From contig OY754337.1 of assembly GCA_963573305.1 (NCBI GenBank), forward strand, positions 74,785,094-74,849,093: a DNA stretch of 64,000 nucleotides, given 5' to 3'. Positions 22,031-33,939 of the stretch are shown piece by piece. The first letter of the stretch is position 1; each line of letters opens with the position of its first letter. The position numbers and the translations under genes are program-made. The notes beneath the pieces are model-generated. The model did no database searches. It saw only the letters and a program-made list of their open reading frames with translations, and was not told the DNA's origin. This DNA comes from Pyrrhosoma nymphula. Taxonomy: Eukaryota > Arthropoda > Insecta > Odonata > Coenagrionidae.

Positions 22031-24250
22031 ATTACAAGTTGCTTATTGATAATGTATTGACCAATCCAAAATCAGCATGGGAACAAATCCACGTAACATG
22101 GAACTGGTATCCATTTGAAAAAACTATTTGAGAATAAAACCGTGAAAAGTAAATTTTTTAAGCTTTTCATTGAATGAAAATGTATTTCAAAGAATGACAA
22201 CTTCCTTAGAAAGAATTAAAACGTCATGCCATAATAAGATTACCGAGGTAACAACACATACAGGAATTACAATTCAATGATTGTTTTAATCAGGTCCGAA
22301 GGGAAATGATCTCAATCCTGCTAAGCAAGCGTAGAGTAGTGTTAAAAGAATACCCTAATTGTTAATATTCTTTCTAAATTGAGAAGAGGGCCTTCAATCT
22401 CAATATCAGCACCACTGAAAGAATTAAATACGTACCATCATTATCAATTTCATCGATGATATTCCACGCTCACCAAGAACAATACAAATGTTAGCTTGCC
22501 AGTCTACGATAAAGCTAATCTTATGTATCGGCTTGTCGTTCTGACAACAAATACTTTCTCACCCCCTAACTCAATAGTCCTTCATGCTCTGCTAGGATAT
22601 CAACATTCCCTGTTAAGTCTTTTGACCTCATTCTATTTGCTCCACTTTACTTGAAGTAAATTGACTTTTCTGTTACCCTCAAACCGTGTGGTGAATGAAG
22701 ATACGTAAACCGTGATATCGGTTTCACTGATACTTTTTAAACAATGTTCTTTCTTCACTAAAAGATATACATTTATTTTATACTCATTATAATTATAATC
22801 TATATTCCCTCAGTAATTTTATCCCATGTAATCCTCAGATCTCAGCAATGTACTGTTGACAAATTGTCTTGTGAGGTATGTTTTCCCTTAACAAATGATT
22901 GAGACTTAATGCTATATTTTCGATTTATATTCCTAAGGTCGTATTCACATGTTAACAGTATGCCTCCATTTCTTTCAGTCATTCCTCCTCAGTGATTCCG
23001 ATCTTCACGTTTTTAGTTACTGTTCCGTAACTGTCAATCCCCAAGTCCCGCGTGTTCTCGGATCATAGAACGCTCCCTGCCAAAGAATATCATGTCAATA
23101 CTACCCAGAAGGCTGCAGGGGAGTAGCAGAAGGAGCGATAAAGTTAGGCCCAAGAAAAGTTGAGTTAAGTAAACCACACGGGGTGTAGAGGAAAAGTTTA
23201 TTTTATGTACACAATTTTTTCTAATTTGTAATATCTTCTCTTTTAAATCATATCGAATTTTAACAATATTGAAAGGGTTGCAAAAATAATCTTCAACTTT
23301 ACCGTTGGAAAGAATTTCCACCATTCATATGACTCGATTTCCATTAACAAAATTTATTTGAATTTTTAACATGTTTGCCTTTTTTACTTGTCAAATTATG
23401 TAAAGATATCCATGAGAAAAACTCTGAAAATTGTGTGAATAATTGGAGGAGATTGAATTAGTGTAGTGATGAGAGGGCTCGATTTTCAGTCTCGGCAGTA
23501 AACGAGTTTTTAAAATATCTACTCAGGTTTCATGTGTAGTACACTTCAAGTGATCTACATATGAAACCTGAGTACAAAGTACTTTGGCAACCTGTGTGCA
23601 AAGTACTTTGGAACCATTGGCTCACAGCAGTGGGCCATCGCCAATGTCGAGTTTCTCTTCACACCTCCTCGATATCCTGAATAATCTTTCCCATAAAAGT
23701 CTACCCATCTGCCTTGAATGGCGCGAGTAACTTCAGTTGTCAGTTGTTCCCTAAAATAACCAATGGCCTGGGATAAATATCAACAGGTAGTGTTCACGAC
23801 ATTACCATATGTCTTCGTTTCGTAAAGCATCATCTTCTTTATCGGGAATGTGCATGAGTAATTACATTCTGGGCTTGTTGCATATAAAAATTGATGCTTT
23901 TTCATTCTATGAACTTTTTATTGGGTATTACAGCCTTATTTAGAAGATATTTAGACGTTCTCCCAGAAGTGTACACATTTTACAATATTTCACCAATTAT
24001 ACACCCCAATAATGTAAGCATACATAAATGCAGTTTCTGTTGTTATTTAATTTACATAGAATAATTGAAAACTCTCTCAAGTGAATCCATTCCATAACTC
24101 TCCTCGCGATTTTGCATCGTGCTACATCATTCTACGCTGCAGTCAACGAGTGATTTTATGTCCACACTTGGCGGCCTTATCCTTTTTATGGTGACGTCAT
24201 CAATTTCATAATGACTTTTTTACTCTTTCAACCTACCTCTTTCCAATTGT
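22031..24250. other. Unassigned AT-rich stretch with a 19 bp hairpin at 23521
   Basis: No gene was seen. ACTCAGGTTTCATGTGTAG (23521-23539) pairs with 23555-23573 with one mismatch. Directly after it CAAAGTACTTTGG occurs twice (near 23575 and 23600). A 96-codon minus-strand frame at 23034-23324 is not recognised. Confidence 0.4.
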
Positions 24251-24257
24251 ATGTATG

Positions 24258-24320
24258 TATCATCTACATCTACAAAATACCCTGCAAGCCACTTCAAAGG
24301 TGTGTGGCAGTACGTTTTAA
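24258..24320. repeat. Dispersed arthropod repeat module
   Basis: ATCATCTACATCTAC followed by ACCCTGCAAGCCACTTCAAA and GGTGTGTGGCAG. I recall this module from many insect and tick genomes as a high-copy interspersed repeat. Diverged copies lie at 3640-3715 and 31741-31790. Confidence 0.5.
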
Positions 24321-24439
24321 TACAACTCATATTTTCTGAGTTTTAAGGAAATATTTTGCTATCAAACTTTTTCTGCATTTACACCAGCCATGCAAAGATA
24401 AGTACCTTTCTCCCGTGAGGAATCATGCGTCATTTCGTG

Positions 24440-25270
24440 TCATAACTCGGCTCATTTCCAAGGCAAACGTCGTGCGCCTGGTTTGATGGATACAGGTAAA
24501 GCATGTACTTGCACGGCTAATGGCTCACGCATGCTTCCGGTGCATTCTGGGAAACGTGAATGCCTCGAGGACCCCACCTCGATAACAATGATGGACTTAG
24601 GCCGTCGTAGATGGCGCTGTAACCCTCTAATCCCACGCACCGCAGTTTGTTGTGGGAGTCCGTGTCCACGGCGACCGCCGAGACTATGGCAGCGGACGCC
24701 CTTTTTAAAACTGCCGGGAAAAAGTGGAGCAAAAAACATAAATTAGCGAGAGTCCAACCTTCGCGAGGCCGGCACTGGAGAGAAAGAGACTCAGGTGCGA
24801 ATGTAAATACGATCCAGGGCCGTTTTTCCCGGACAGGGAGGGGGATGCCGTCCTAATTTATGTCGGCCGGGGCCTCTGTTTAAACGTCGTCGCTCAGGGC
24901 TTTCTTTATGGGCGCTGAAGCGGACCTGTAATTTACGAACTCGTACATATATATTCGTATATCTATCTCCTTGTGTGTGGACGACGCGGAGATCGCCGTG
25001 GAATATAAAAAACGCCTTTTTTTAAGGCTTGCGAGAAGTTTCGGGAGTAATTAGCGTCGTCCAAATTTTCCGCAGCTTAATGCGTCTCTGGAAATGGGAT
25101 TCGAAAGCTTTTACGGGACGTTTTGAGGTAGATGGAAGATGTGCGGTGGTGATGGAAATATTTCCCTGAGTCAAAGTGGAATGAGAGGAGGGATTGAGGA
25201 AAAGTGAAAAGGGTGGACGTGAATAACATGAGCGAGATGAAGAAGATTCTCGCTTCTTTACTCTGGAGTG
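24440..25270. promoter_or_regulatory. GC/CpG-rich island, candidate cis-regulatory block
   Basis: A long GC-rich, CpG-rich block with four short overlapping frames on both strands (69-95 codons), none recognisable. It contains homeodomain-type words (TAATTAGCG, TAATTTACGA) embedded in non-repetitive sequence. This looks like conserved non-coding DNA rather than a transposon. Function is not established. Confidence 0.3.
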
Positions 25271-26015
25271 CAAACGATTACCATACTGGATCGTGAGAAT
25301 ACGTTTCAGTACTACTTAAGGTCTTATAGTTTTTCTTCATTATAAAAATTTAATTTAATAAAAAAATAGGGAATGAATAGGTGTAGAAATTACAACATTA
25401 AAAAAAATTGTTTTGAATACTACCCATTGGAACATCATGTTCATATGGATTCAAACGGACTTTTTTATCTCAGTTACTTGATGTATTCGCTGCACCGTAA
25501 TGGGCGACTGTGTCCACCCACATTCACTGGGCTGAGTACTCTGGCGAATCTTATTTTGGCGTTTCCATGATGTCTTATATCATCCATTGCGATTACGGGT
25601 TTCAGCCGAAACTGGCGTTGTTAGAAGTTAATTTATTAAATTAGAATATTGTTGAATTTTTTCATTTTGGAAAAAGCTGTTTCGCCAATTGCCTTTCACG
25701 CCTGACGCATTTACGCGCCGTTCACGCGGAGGGTACGTATTCCTCCAGTCGTGATAATACGATCAAAATATCGAAATCTTTATCTAAGATACAAAACCTG
25801 AATATGGTTAAGCATTGAAGCAAATGGCAACATTTTCCTCTGAATATGAATGTGTACTGTAATAAGTGTTTTTCATTAGCTGCGTAAAAATCGCTGGATT
25901 TCAGTCGATATTAGTATAGTTATGAAGACGGAATTTGTTAGTCTTATGGCAGGCTTAGTTGGAGAGAATAGGATTAGTTAACATATAGTATAATGGTGGA
26001 GAGGAACCCAGCGAC
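25271..26015. other. Unassigned AT-rich stretch
   Basis: No conserved protein, RNA or repeat end was recognised. Confidence 0.4.
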
Positions 26016-26019
26016 GATG

Positions 26020-26600
26020 TTAGCCTACTTCTAACGGAAGACACCGTGCAATGCGTAGTTCTAAGTTCCATCCGACGTTGGGAATAGTAAATTCGAAGTA
26101 GCCTCCGCATGTTACCAAAGTGTGGATCGGGAATTCAGCCACCTTTCTAAAACCTTCTATAAAACTTTTCAGCCACCATCGGGTCAGTTGGATAAAAAAA
26201 GAAGCCGAGCAAAGGAGATTATTATGCATCAATGGAGATGTGGTGTTACCGAAGAATGATGAAGATGAAATGTACGGAGAGAATGTATAACGAAGAAGTC
26301 TTACGAAGAGCTGGAAAGAAAAGACCCATAATGAGCGCTCTGCTAAGAAGGAGAGAAAAACAAAGACAAACGAAGGAGGACACACTTTTCGACATAACAG
26401 CCTAATGAAAACAATATTGGAAGGAGAATCGAATGGAAGAATTACATAGGAAACGCAAGGAAGGATAGATCAAGAAAATCATGAAGACGTCAAAGTAAAA
26501 CATTTACGTAGGAATGAAGCGGATGGCAATGAGGAGAGTGGAATAGAAATTTGCAGCAAGCTAATCTCCAGATTGATGACTACTGATGATCATGATGATG
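26020..26600 (+). pseudogene. LINE polyprotein, C-terminal remnant with 3' tail
   Basis: From 26232 the plus strand reads MEMWCYRRMMKMKCTERM, then NEEVLRRAGKKR, then (after a frame break) FRHNSLMKTILEGESNGR. This is the block after the palm in the common insect LINE with MEMWCYRRMLKI.WTERVTNEEVLRR...GH.LRHDSLMKTIIEG. Upstream, 26020-26230, is degenerate and frameshifted. The end of the copy (about 26575-26600) is GAT/ATG-rich, like the short-repeat tail of this family. Inactive fragment. Confidence 0.8.
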
Positions 26601-26849
26601 TCAGGTCAATATTCAAACCGCCACACCAACCGGACCCCCATGAAATGCCCGTGTACGAGTGCTGGGTACGGAGACTAGTCGTGAAGATGCCGTTGCCCAG
26701 GACTGCTAAATTAACCCACGCAACACAACATTTCAAGGCCCTCTATACTATCCCTGGGTTGTGCTACTAAACACAGATAGGTCGATCAAATATAAATTCT
26801 TAGTTATCAATTAGTATAAGGCAGTTTCTGATGATTGTAACTAAAAAAC

Positions 26850-27420
26850 TGAAGTTGAGCACCTGAAGAAGAAATTTCTTGACAATGGATACAATGACAG
26901 GGAGATCCAATTGGCCCTGAAAAGTATCTTTAATCAGACGAATAGAGAGACAGTGAAAAAACCAAGAACCAGAGCCTGTCCCCCTTTCATCCCAAAAGTA
27001 TACAACCAGATCTTTAGGATACTAGCCAAGCACGAGATCGAGACGACCCACAGACCAAGGGCAAAACTTAAAAACATCCTTGGAACCGCTAAATAAAACC
27101 TGCCGTTGAAGACAACCGGAGTATGCAGCATCCCATGTGAATGCGGAAAGGGATACATTGGTGAGACTGGACGCACCATAGAAACACGCCTGAAGGGACA
27201 CAAAAGGTGCATCAGGCTCTTCCATCCGGAAAAATCTGCGGTGGTGGAACACACCCTCGAAAATAGCCTTAGGACCGAGAACACCGGAGTGCTTTGTAAA
27301 GCAAGGAATGACTAGGATCGCATCGTGAAGGAAGCTGTGGAGATCAGGCTGGAAAGCAATAACTTGAACCGAGACAAAGGTTCCAACTCAGAAGTGCTTG
27401 GAAACCTGCTCTGAGAATGG
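26850..27420 (+). pseudogene. Penelope-like element, linker and GIY-YIG endonuclease domain remnant
   Basis: The plus strand reads LKKKFLDNGYNDREIQLALK, then CPPFIPKVYNQIFRILAKH and RPRAKLKNILGT, a stop, then CSIPCECGKGYIGETGRT followed by ETRLKGHKRCIRL, PEKSAVVEHTLE and KEAVEIRLESNNLNRDKG. This is the C-terminal third of Penelope-like retroelements: the region after the reverse transcriptase and the GIY-YIG nuclease with its zinc-binding Cys pair. YIG and the catalytic Arg (TRLKGH) and Glu (KEAVEI) are kept; the first motif has Cys in place of Tyr (VCSIP for VYSIP). In-frame stops near 27094, 27313 and 27413 break it. The reverse transcriptase is absent (5' truncation). Confidence 0.85.
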
Positions 27421-27523
27421 TAAAAAAATTGGTGGGAAAAAACTGACTAATCAGAGAAAACCTGACCAAAAACGTTACTTCATAAATATGTAATAATTAT
27501 GACGAAAAAAAGTCATTCACTCT

Positions 27524-27600
27524 AAAGACGATGGCAGACAACGTCTTCGAAACGTCGCGTCGGTGCGGTTCAACACCATAACGCGGCTGGAAACTCGTGA
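27524..27600 (+). other. Hammerhead-like 3' cassette of the Penelope-like element
   Basis: Directly downstream of the Penelope-like frame, AAGACG and CGTCTT (27525-27547) form a 6 bp stem followed by GAAAC (27549-27553) and a GC-rich tract. Penelope-like elements are known to carry hammerhead motifs in their terminal repeats. The position fits, but the CTGATGA half is not intact here (GACGATG). Confidence 0.35.
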
Positions 27601-27609
27601 CCTCTTCAT

Positions 27610-28140
27610 TCTGTTACTTATCATCTTTTCATGCAAAATGAAACTTTTAAGTAGAACCGGAATGAACAAGGAAAAAAGTAGAAGAAAATAACTACGAACA
27701 CTTACAATACGTCGTCAATAGGCCTTATCTGCAAAATTATACATTTTTTGTACTAAAACCACTTAAATTCATCACTATATTATAATTTATATACATACTA
27801 CCTGACTACGCAAATGAAGTCAATCGATGTTTTGAGATAGATCGAGATTCAATAGTATCTCATCCAATTCACCAAGTAGATAAGTGCAAGGGTATTCTTG
27901 GGTATCATAAGGCTCTGCTTTTTTACAGTGTAATCTTAAAAATAGAGAAAACTTGCCGCAATTTTATGAATGCCCTGTTTATCTTCTGTAGCGTTGAATA
28001 CGAATGTTTTCCTCGTTAAATCGCACGATATTGTTAAATCTTTTTCCCTTAGAAGTCAAATATTTCCCTTGTAGTATTCATTAACTATCATTTTTAACCC
28101 CATATGCAGTAAATGCATTACACATGAATTTCATATTTTA
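27610..28140. other. Unassigned AT-rich stretch
   Basis: No gene or repeat structure was recognised. Confidence 0.4.
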
Positions 28141-28150
28141 GTCATCCTAA

Positions 28151-28736
28151 CGGCCACTCGTCCAATAAATATCTCAAAAGACTCTTAAAGAACCAAAATT
28201 CTTATCATTCGAGTTCTTTTAATTACCGTAAGAGACCCACAAATCAGAAATAATTTAGCATTTTTTTCGTTTTATCGACCTTAAAACAATTATGAAATAT
28301 TTGAACCTCCAATAAACTGAGAGTGTACCATAAGATCTTTAAACTTGCTGAGATATGTTCTGTAGGAAAATATGAAAAAAAGCCTTCCCTCTACTAGCCA
28401 CGTGGACAAATTCCTCCACTACTTAGCAATAGCTAAGTAGAACTCTACTAGTAGTGGAGTAGTAAGTAGGGGAGGAATTTGTCCATGTGGCCGGTAGAGG
28501 GAAGGCTTTTTTTCATCTTTGCCTATAAAACGCATCTCAGCAATTTTAAAATTCTTATTTTACACTCTCAGTTTATTGGAGGTTCAAATATTTCATAATT
28601 ATTTTCAGGTCAAGAAAACGGAAAAATGTTAAATTATTTCTGATTTGTGGGTCTCTTACGATAATTGAAAGAACTCGAATGATAAGAATTTTGGTTCTTT
28701 AAGGGTCCTTTGAGATATTTATTGGACGAGAGGCCG
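28151..28736. mobile_element. 586 bp foldback element (near-complete inverted repeat)
   Basis: The two halves are inverted copies over their whole length. The left tip CGGCCACTCGTCCAATAAAT at 28151 mirrors ATTTATTGGACGAGAGGCCG ending at 28736. AAAAAAGCCTTCCCTCTAC near 28378 mirrors GTAGAGGGAAGGCTTTTTTT near 28495. The centre (~28425-28470) contains nested small palindromes (CTACTTAGC...GCTAAGTAG). No protein is encoded. No firm target duplication was found. A transcript would fold into a ~285 bp hairpin. Confidence 0.8.
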
Positions 28737-29009
28737 ACTACATCATATTCACTCGGCTCTATTCCCAAATGAACCATCTCTCCTGATTAAGGGATCATTT
28801 AAACTAGCATAAATGTTAAATATGTATTTACTCGGCTAAAAAATAATAAAGAAAGAGTAATGTACAAAAAAGTATGTACTTCATAAAAAGATGTAGCAAG
28901 CAAATGTCTAAGGCTGAAATCTTTTTTACTACCAATAGGCACATATTTTGGAAGTAAGAGGCATTCGTCCCCGTTGAATCTTTGATCAAATTTTTCGACC
29001 TTCGCGATT

Positions 29010-29830
29010 AAAGCTCGTTCATCGCCATAACTAGTCTCAGCATCTCAGTTGAGGAGGCATAGGTGACCCCACTTCTGGTGATTCTGGTCTTCCTGAACTG
29101 GACCCTCAGGGCTCAATTTAGGAGTTCTAGCGTCACATCCGGGAGGCGGATACATAAAACGGTCAAGTGTAACGCTGGAAAACGTGCTCTCTGTGTAGTT
29201 TGTAGTACGTTTTTGCGCAAGAGGGGCATGGGGCGTAATATGCAAAGTTCCCGAGTGCGACTCATGTGAGACACGTCCAAGCAGTATGTCCACCCTGGTA
29301 ATATCGCCCTTGCCCTCTGACCACCCTCTCTTTCTCCAATGGTGTAATGGTGGGGATGGGGGTGTGGGGGTGGAAGGAAACAGAGGGCCTAAACGTGAAT
29401 ATGTGGGGCGAGAAAAGGGGACGAAATTTAATTTTCTTCGGGATGCTGTGGTCCACGAGATAGCATCCTCCCACTCTCCCCTTCCCGGGCAGGACGTCAA
29501 GTAATCGCGCGGTGCGAAATTATTGCCTTTAATTTCGCGCGGGGACTCTTGGCTGTAAATTAAGGAGATCCGGGTGCCGGATTAAAAGCGAAGGGGAGTA
29601 ATTTCGCAGGAGGACAAATAGGGCTTTTCGGCATTTCGGGAAAAAAGAGAGTGGAGAGTAGGAAGAGACCCTTTTTGGAAGCGGAGGATGGATAAATGAT
29701 GGTGGTGGAGGGGCCCACACTCTTGGTTTTGCTTTAATTGATTCGGGAAAGTCTGCGGCTCCGGAGACGGGATAGGTGTGCCTTCGTTGCGGTTTCCCTC
29801 CATAATTCCGCGATCCATTACAAGTTTTCG
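29010..29830. promoter_or_regulatory. GC-rich block, candidate cis-regulatory DNA
   Basis: A non-repetitive GC-richer block. Frames on both strands (up to 151 codons on minus, 29045-29500) have low-complexity Pro/Ser/Thr composition and are not recognised. The part 29500-29600 has CGCGCGG and TTTAATTTCG, TAAATTAAG words suggestive of homeodomain-type binding sites. Non-coding conserved DNA is my best reading. Confidence 0.27.
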
Positions 29831-31470
29831 GGAATCCAGAGTTTAGACTTAACGTGTTTTTATTTTGAAGAATGAGTGGGCAAAGATTTCTCTGGAGAAG
29901 AATGAATTTGGAAATGTATAGAGATTCATGGCCTTGGAGGCGGTGCCAGCTTACACACCTACCAGTGGACGGCTTGTCACGCGTAGTGGTAATTTATGAG
30001 GTATGTCTTCGTGTTTACTAGAGGTTTTTCCATTTTTGCTTGCGATAGTTATATTTAGTGGACAGGACATTGAAAACTAGATTTAATATCTATGGATGCT
30101 TTGAAAATTGCCCTTTACAATTGGGAATATGGTGTAACATAGTGGTCTACACATTGACCCAGGAAGTCCGTGGTACGTGGTTCATTTAACGGCCCTGGTA
30201 ACTTTTTATCGCTTCAACACAAAGAACCCCGTACATTATTATTAACACTAATTGAGTGGAGTGCGCAATAACTCACATCCCAGATAGGCTTTCATCTTTG
30301 ATTCTTTCTTAGCCCTACTTCATTGGATGTATTTCCTAAGCAGTGCACTGTATAATCACCGAGAAGGATCCTTCATTTAAATTGATCCATCTACTTATCT
30401 CCATCAAAGGCATCTACCTATTTCCATCGATGACCGAATTCCATGCATACATTTGAAACAGATATCAGGGTTTTGTAAAAATTCACTTAAATCTATCTTT
30501 CACTACATAATATATTAAAATAACTGAATGTGGTGAAAAATCTGTATCGCCAAAGAATCGGAAAGAAAAAATAAGAGCGTTCAATTAAGGAAAATACCCA
30601 CTCACATCCTGTTACTCAATTATGTACATTTAAAGAATGCTAAATATTTCTTTAATCCTTTAAATATTCATGCGTTACCATTGAGAACGAGAAAATACAT
30701 GGACATACTTTAAGGGTATATCTCCAAGTATCCGTGGCAGTTTACTTCCAGCATAATGAACTCTTTTTTTTCTTCCGGTATGTCTACGCTTTTGAGCAGA
30801 GCATCATTGTCTCCGTATTTGCCAGCCGCGTTCTCAAAAGCGAACATAAAAAACACTGGTATTATCACTTTTCTCTCACATCGCATTCACCATTTTCTTC
30901 TCCTTCCGTCGAAAACATTCTTTCCGGCCTCCTCCATGAAGTTCTTTCCATTCCTCGTTCCACTCCACAATAAGGGGAAAGGACTGGCGCTAGCAAAAGG
31001 GTGCTTCTGAGGTCGGCTCGTAGAGGGTACGGATATGAGATGAATAAAGGCATACGCCCTCTCTAGAGGAGAAACTTGGCGGCAAGTTGAGTGACCAATG
31101 AAAAGCCGCGGATGTTTCTATTATCTGCAAAAACGTCGGCTTTCCGTTATACAATATTTGTCGTCCGTAATATATTGACGGATACCGTAACAATACAAAC
31201 ACTTCCGCAGATAAAATGTCTTAAATCATAAAAATTAATTGTTCTTTTCATAGTTATGTTTATTGGTGTATTGTGATTTCATTACCTTCTTCGTAGTGGA
31301 GAAGGTTTTTCGAAACTTATTAACATCCACATTTCATGTAAGACTTGGTGGAAGTGAATATTATACATTATAGTGAAAAACACTGCGCTTTTTCGCAATT
31401 TATCGACAACTGTCTAATGAAGTGTGGAAAAGTAGGTATAAAGTTTTGTTAGTATAATGGTTTTTACCAT
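29831..31470. other. Unassigned stretch
   Basis: No gene was recognised. A hairpin ACCTTCT/AGAAGGT followed by TTTTTCGAAAC at about 31284-31315 resembles the other stem-GAAAC cassettes in the window. Overlapping frames at 30734-31053 are shadows of one pyrimidine-rich stretch. Confidence 0.35.
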
Positions 31471-31477
31471 TTTATAG

Positions 31478-31560
31478 GCCAGGGGTCTGCAAATTTATCG
31501 TAACGAGGGTCGAAATGGGTATTTGAACACTTTCAGCGGGCCGTAGTAAAAAAATGAATT
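31478..31560 (+). mobile_element. hAT-type terminal segment (one end only)
   Basis: CCAGGGGTCTGCAAATTTAT, then CGAGGGTCG, then GCGGGCCGTAGTAAAAAA. This is the familiar hAT end (CAGGGGTCGGCAAAC...GAGGGCCG...GCGGGCCGC). The opposite end and a target duplication were not found, so it is a solo or truncated end. Confidence 0.6.
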
Positions 31561-31579
31561 GGAAAAAACTAGGTATGAG

Positions 31580-31735
31580 CAGAGTTGGGCAAAATACATG
31601 AAAAAATATTTTAGATACAAAATACAAAATACTTACCTCAATGTATTTTAGATACAAAATACAATATACTCTGCCAAAACTTCTGAAAATACAAAATAGT
31701 ATTTTCAAAATACATTTTAAATTACAAAATACATC
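31580..31735. mobile_element. hAT-like MITE end rich in ATTTTAGATACAAAATAC units
   Basis: CAGAGTTGGGCAAAATACAT at 31580 is followed by five or more GATACAAAATAC / AAAATACAAAAT units. This resembles non-autonomous hAT elements that begin CAGTGTTGGG and carry AATACAAAATAC repeats. No second end was seen. Confidence 0.45.
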
Positions 31736-31740
31736 AACGG

Positions 31741-33220
31741 TATGTCCTGCAAGCCACCACGAGGGCTTGTGGAAGGGTTCGACTCCACACCAAGCATGCT
31801 CAAAAAACCAAAGTTATATATTATGTACTCACTCTACACATCATGACAATTAAATCATGAAGAATCAAAAGCAATTAAACCAAGTTCCAATCGTGCAGGA
31901 TTCCCCCTCCTCACTACGAACAAATGCCATTAAGACTACTATTACTCTGAAAGGTTCCAAGCGTGCAAAAAAATTAGTATGTACATGTCTACAAGGACAA
32001 AGATAACTGATGTATTTATAACAAAATAAATCGACCATGCAAGAAAAAAAACATTTACTCTCTATTCTACCCATCCACACTACTTCCTCTACTGATCCAC
32101 TGCATTGCTATCATTCCAGTTTTGAATCGTATGTGGAAAGAATATCTTCTTGAACCTGTCCATCAATTTCCCCAATTTTATTAGAGTGGTCCAACCCACC
32201 CTAGTAAGATGGAACTAGTAATATATCATTTATACTTTCTATGAAAATAAGTAAGACGAATAATATGCATATTTTTCAACACATTTATTACAAAAAGTAC
32301 CAGAAAACCATAGGAATACATATTTGACAGAATGTCACTATTCCCTTTCAAGAATACAAGCTTTTCAAATTAACTATCACTCCAGTTCCGCCTATGCGGG
32401 CTGTTTTTTAGCCCTGCAAAAGAAAAGAGGCGTTCCACTGGGCCTCTTGATGCTAGTATGTATTGCATTTTATAAACATTTGTTTTACCAACAGGTAATA
32501 ATTCAACATGCTCAAACACCTAGATTTATCCTCCATAACTGACTTCTAAATCACATTTTCCACTGCTTGTCGCTTTCAGTGCATTTCATAATTCAGGGTA
32601 GCTACTGATATCCAATTTTTAAATTCCCTAATTTTTCCCTGGAGGATTTACCAATTTCCCTGTCCGATCTCCAAAAGGTCACCTATTATTGGTAATTTTA
32701 TTTCTGCCGGAGGAAATTTTCGTAAAAACTCAGAAAATGTTCAAAGCTGAAATCACTACATTAAAAGAAACAAGTACTACTTTTTACACCCTAATAAAAA
32801 ATTTATTTAACCTTCATAAGTAAAACTCTCATACAAATTATAGTCGGTTCGTGGAAGTTCTGGGAGGTTGAGGAATACTGAAAAGGCATCGAAGGGAAAG
32901 TTAATGGCCAATTTACTATCGGACTGCGACACAGGTATCACTAAGGTGCGCGAAAAATACAAACCAAAGCCAAGTTGTTGGACCGGATCAAAATGGGATG
33001 TCGCGAGTGACCTTCGGAAGCGAATGGCAATTTGATTAACGTGATTATAACCCGTTGATTGAAAGAAGGAAAAAATTTAAAAATATTTGGATAAACAAAG
33101 AAAACGAAAGCACGTTACTGCGAGCGAAAAGAGGAGGCAATTTGCAACGGCAGCGTCATATTCAGGAATATCATATTTGAGGTGGTTTATGACCTGACTA
33201 AATTTCTTCGAGAGGGAGCT
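31741..33220. other. Unassigned stretch beginning with a dispersed repeat module
   Basis: At 31741-31790 TGTCCTGCAAGCCACCACGA with GGGCTTGTGGAAGGG is a diverged copy of the module at 24258. Near 32625-32665 AATTCCCTAATTTTTCCCTG and AATTTCCCTG form the frequent arthropod TTCCCTGA-type repeat. No gene was recognised. Confidence 0.4.
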
Positions 33221-33224
33221 TACG

Positions 33225-33900
33225 GGGGCCATTCAATAATTACGTCGACCTTGAGCGTGATTCCGCACTCTCCCGATGGATTCAGGAAGAGCATATGCAC
33301 CGCGGAACTCTTCACTTTACGCAGAATTCGTCCACCGAACACGCCATAACGCTATAAAAGTTTCGGATTTGGCTTTATTATCCCTAATTTTTTCTTGAAC
33401 TCCGGGTCCGAGCTCATCAAACACTCCACTAATACTTCGTGGAAAGGAGGAAGAACGACGTTCTCCTTCAAAGTCACGGCGCAACACCAGTCGCATTTTT
33501 CCTCACCTGAGAGAAAAGGCACAGCTTTTCCGCGGAGGAGAACGCAATTCCGGGAAAAATCCACGTCACATTGATGTGCTCGCAGGAAATCGGCACCCAG
33601 GAGACATCTGTTTGGGAGACGAGGGGCGATGAGTACATCATGTGAGAACTCTTCCCCTCCCGAGAATCCGTAATGGCTCCCCATTCGCCGTCACTAGTGC
33701 CAACTCGTCTTTCTAAATTTTCCCCGAATTTTCGGTGCGATTCCATATCTCTTCCGAGATCAGGGACACGGTCACTCCCGTGTCTATGAGCATTTTGGTG
33801 GGGATCCCCGAAACGGATCCTTGCACCAGGGGCACTAAATCGGACAATATAGTCCAAATATCCTTACCAGCGCCTCCTCCGACGCCCTCGAGCAGTGAAG
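33225..33900 (-). pseudogene. Ty3/gypsy-like retrotransposon, aspartic protease and linker remnant
   Basis: On the minus strand GSVSGIPTKMLIDTGVTVSL (from about 33828) contains the DTG active-site triad of a retropepsin. After frame breaks the second conserved part follows: APRLPNRCLLGADFLRAHQC (~33632-33573), where LLGADFL is the alpha-helix/ILG motif. Beyond the stop at 33352 a linker LRKVKSSAVHMLFLNPSGE (~33328-33270) resembles the spacer before the reverse transcriptase in gypsy-type elements. Sequence identity stops near 33225; reverse transcriptase, RNase H and integrase are missing. Several frameshifts make it inactive. Confidence 0.75.
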
Positions 33901-33939
33901 CAGCATCTCGGGTTCCTTATCCGTCACCGGCGGAGAAGG

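Noticed and set aside
29045..29500. 151-codon minus-strand protein
   Set aside because: Low-complexity composition, overlapping frames on the other strand, and no recognisable domain.
31284..31315. Full hammerhead cassette
   Set aside because: Only a stem followed by CGAAAC; the CTGATGA half is missing.
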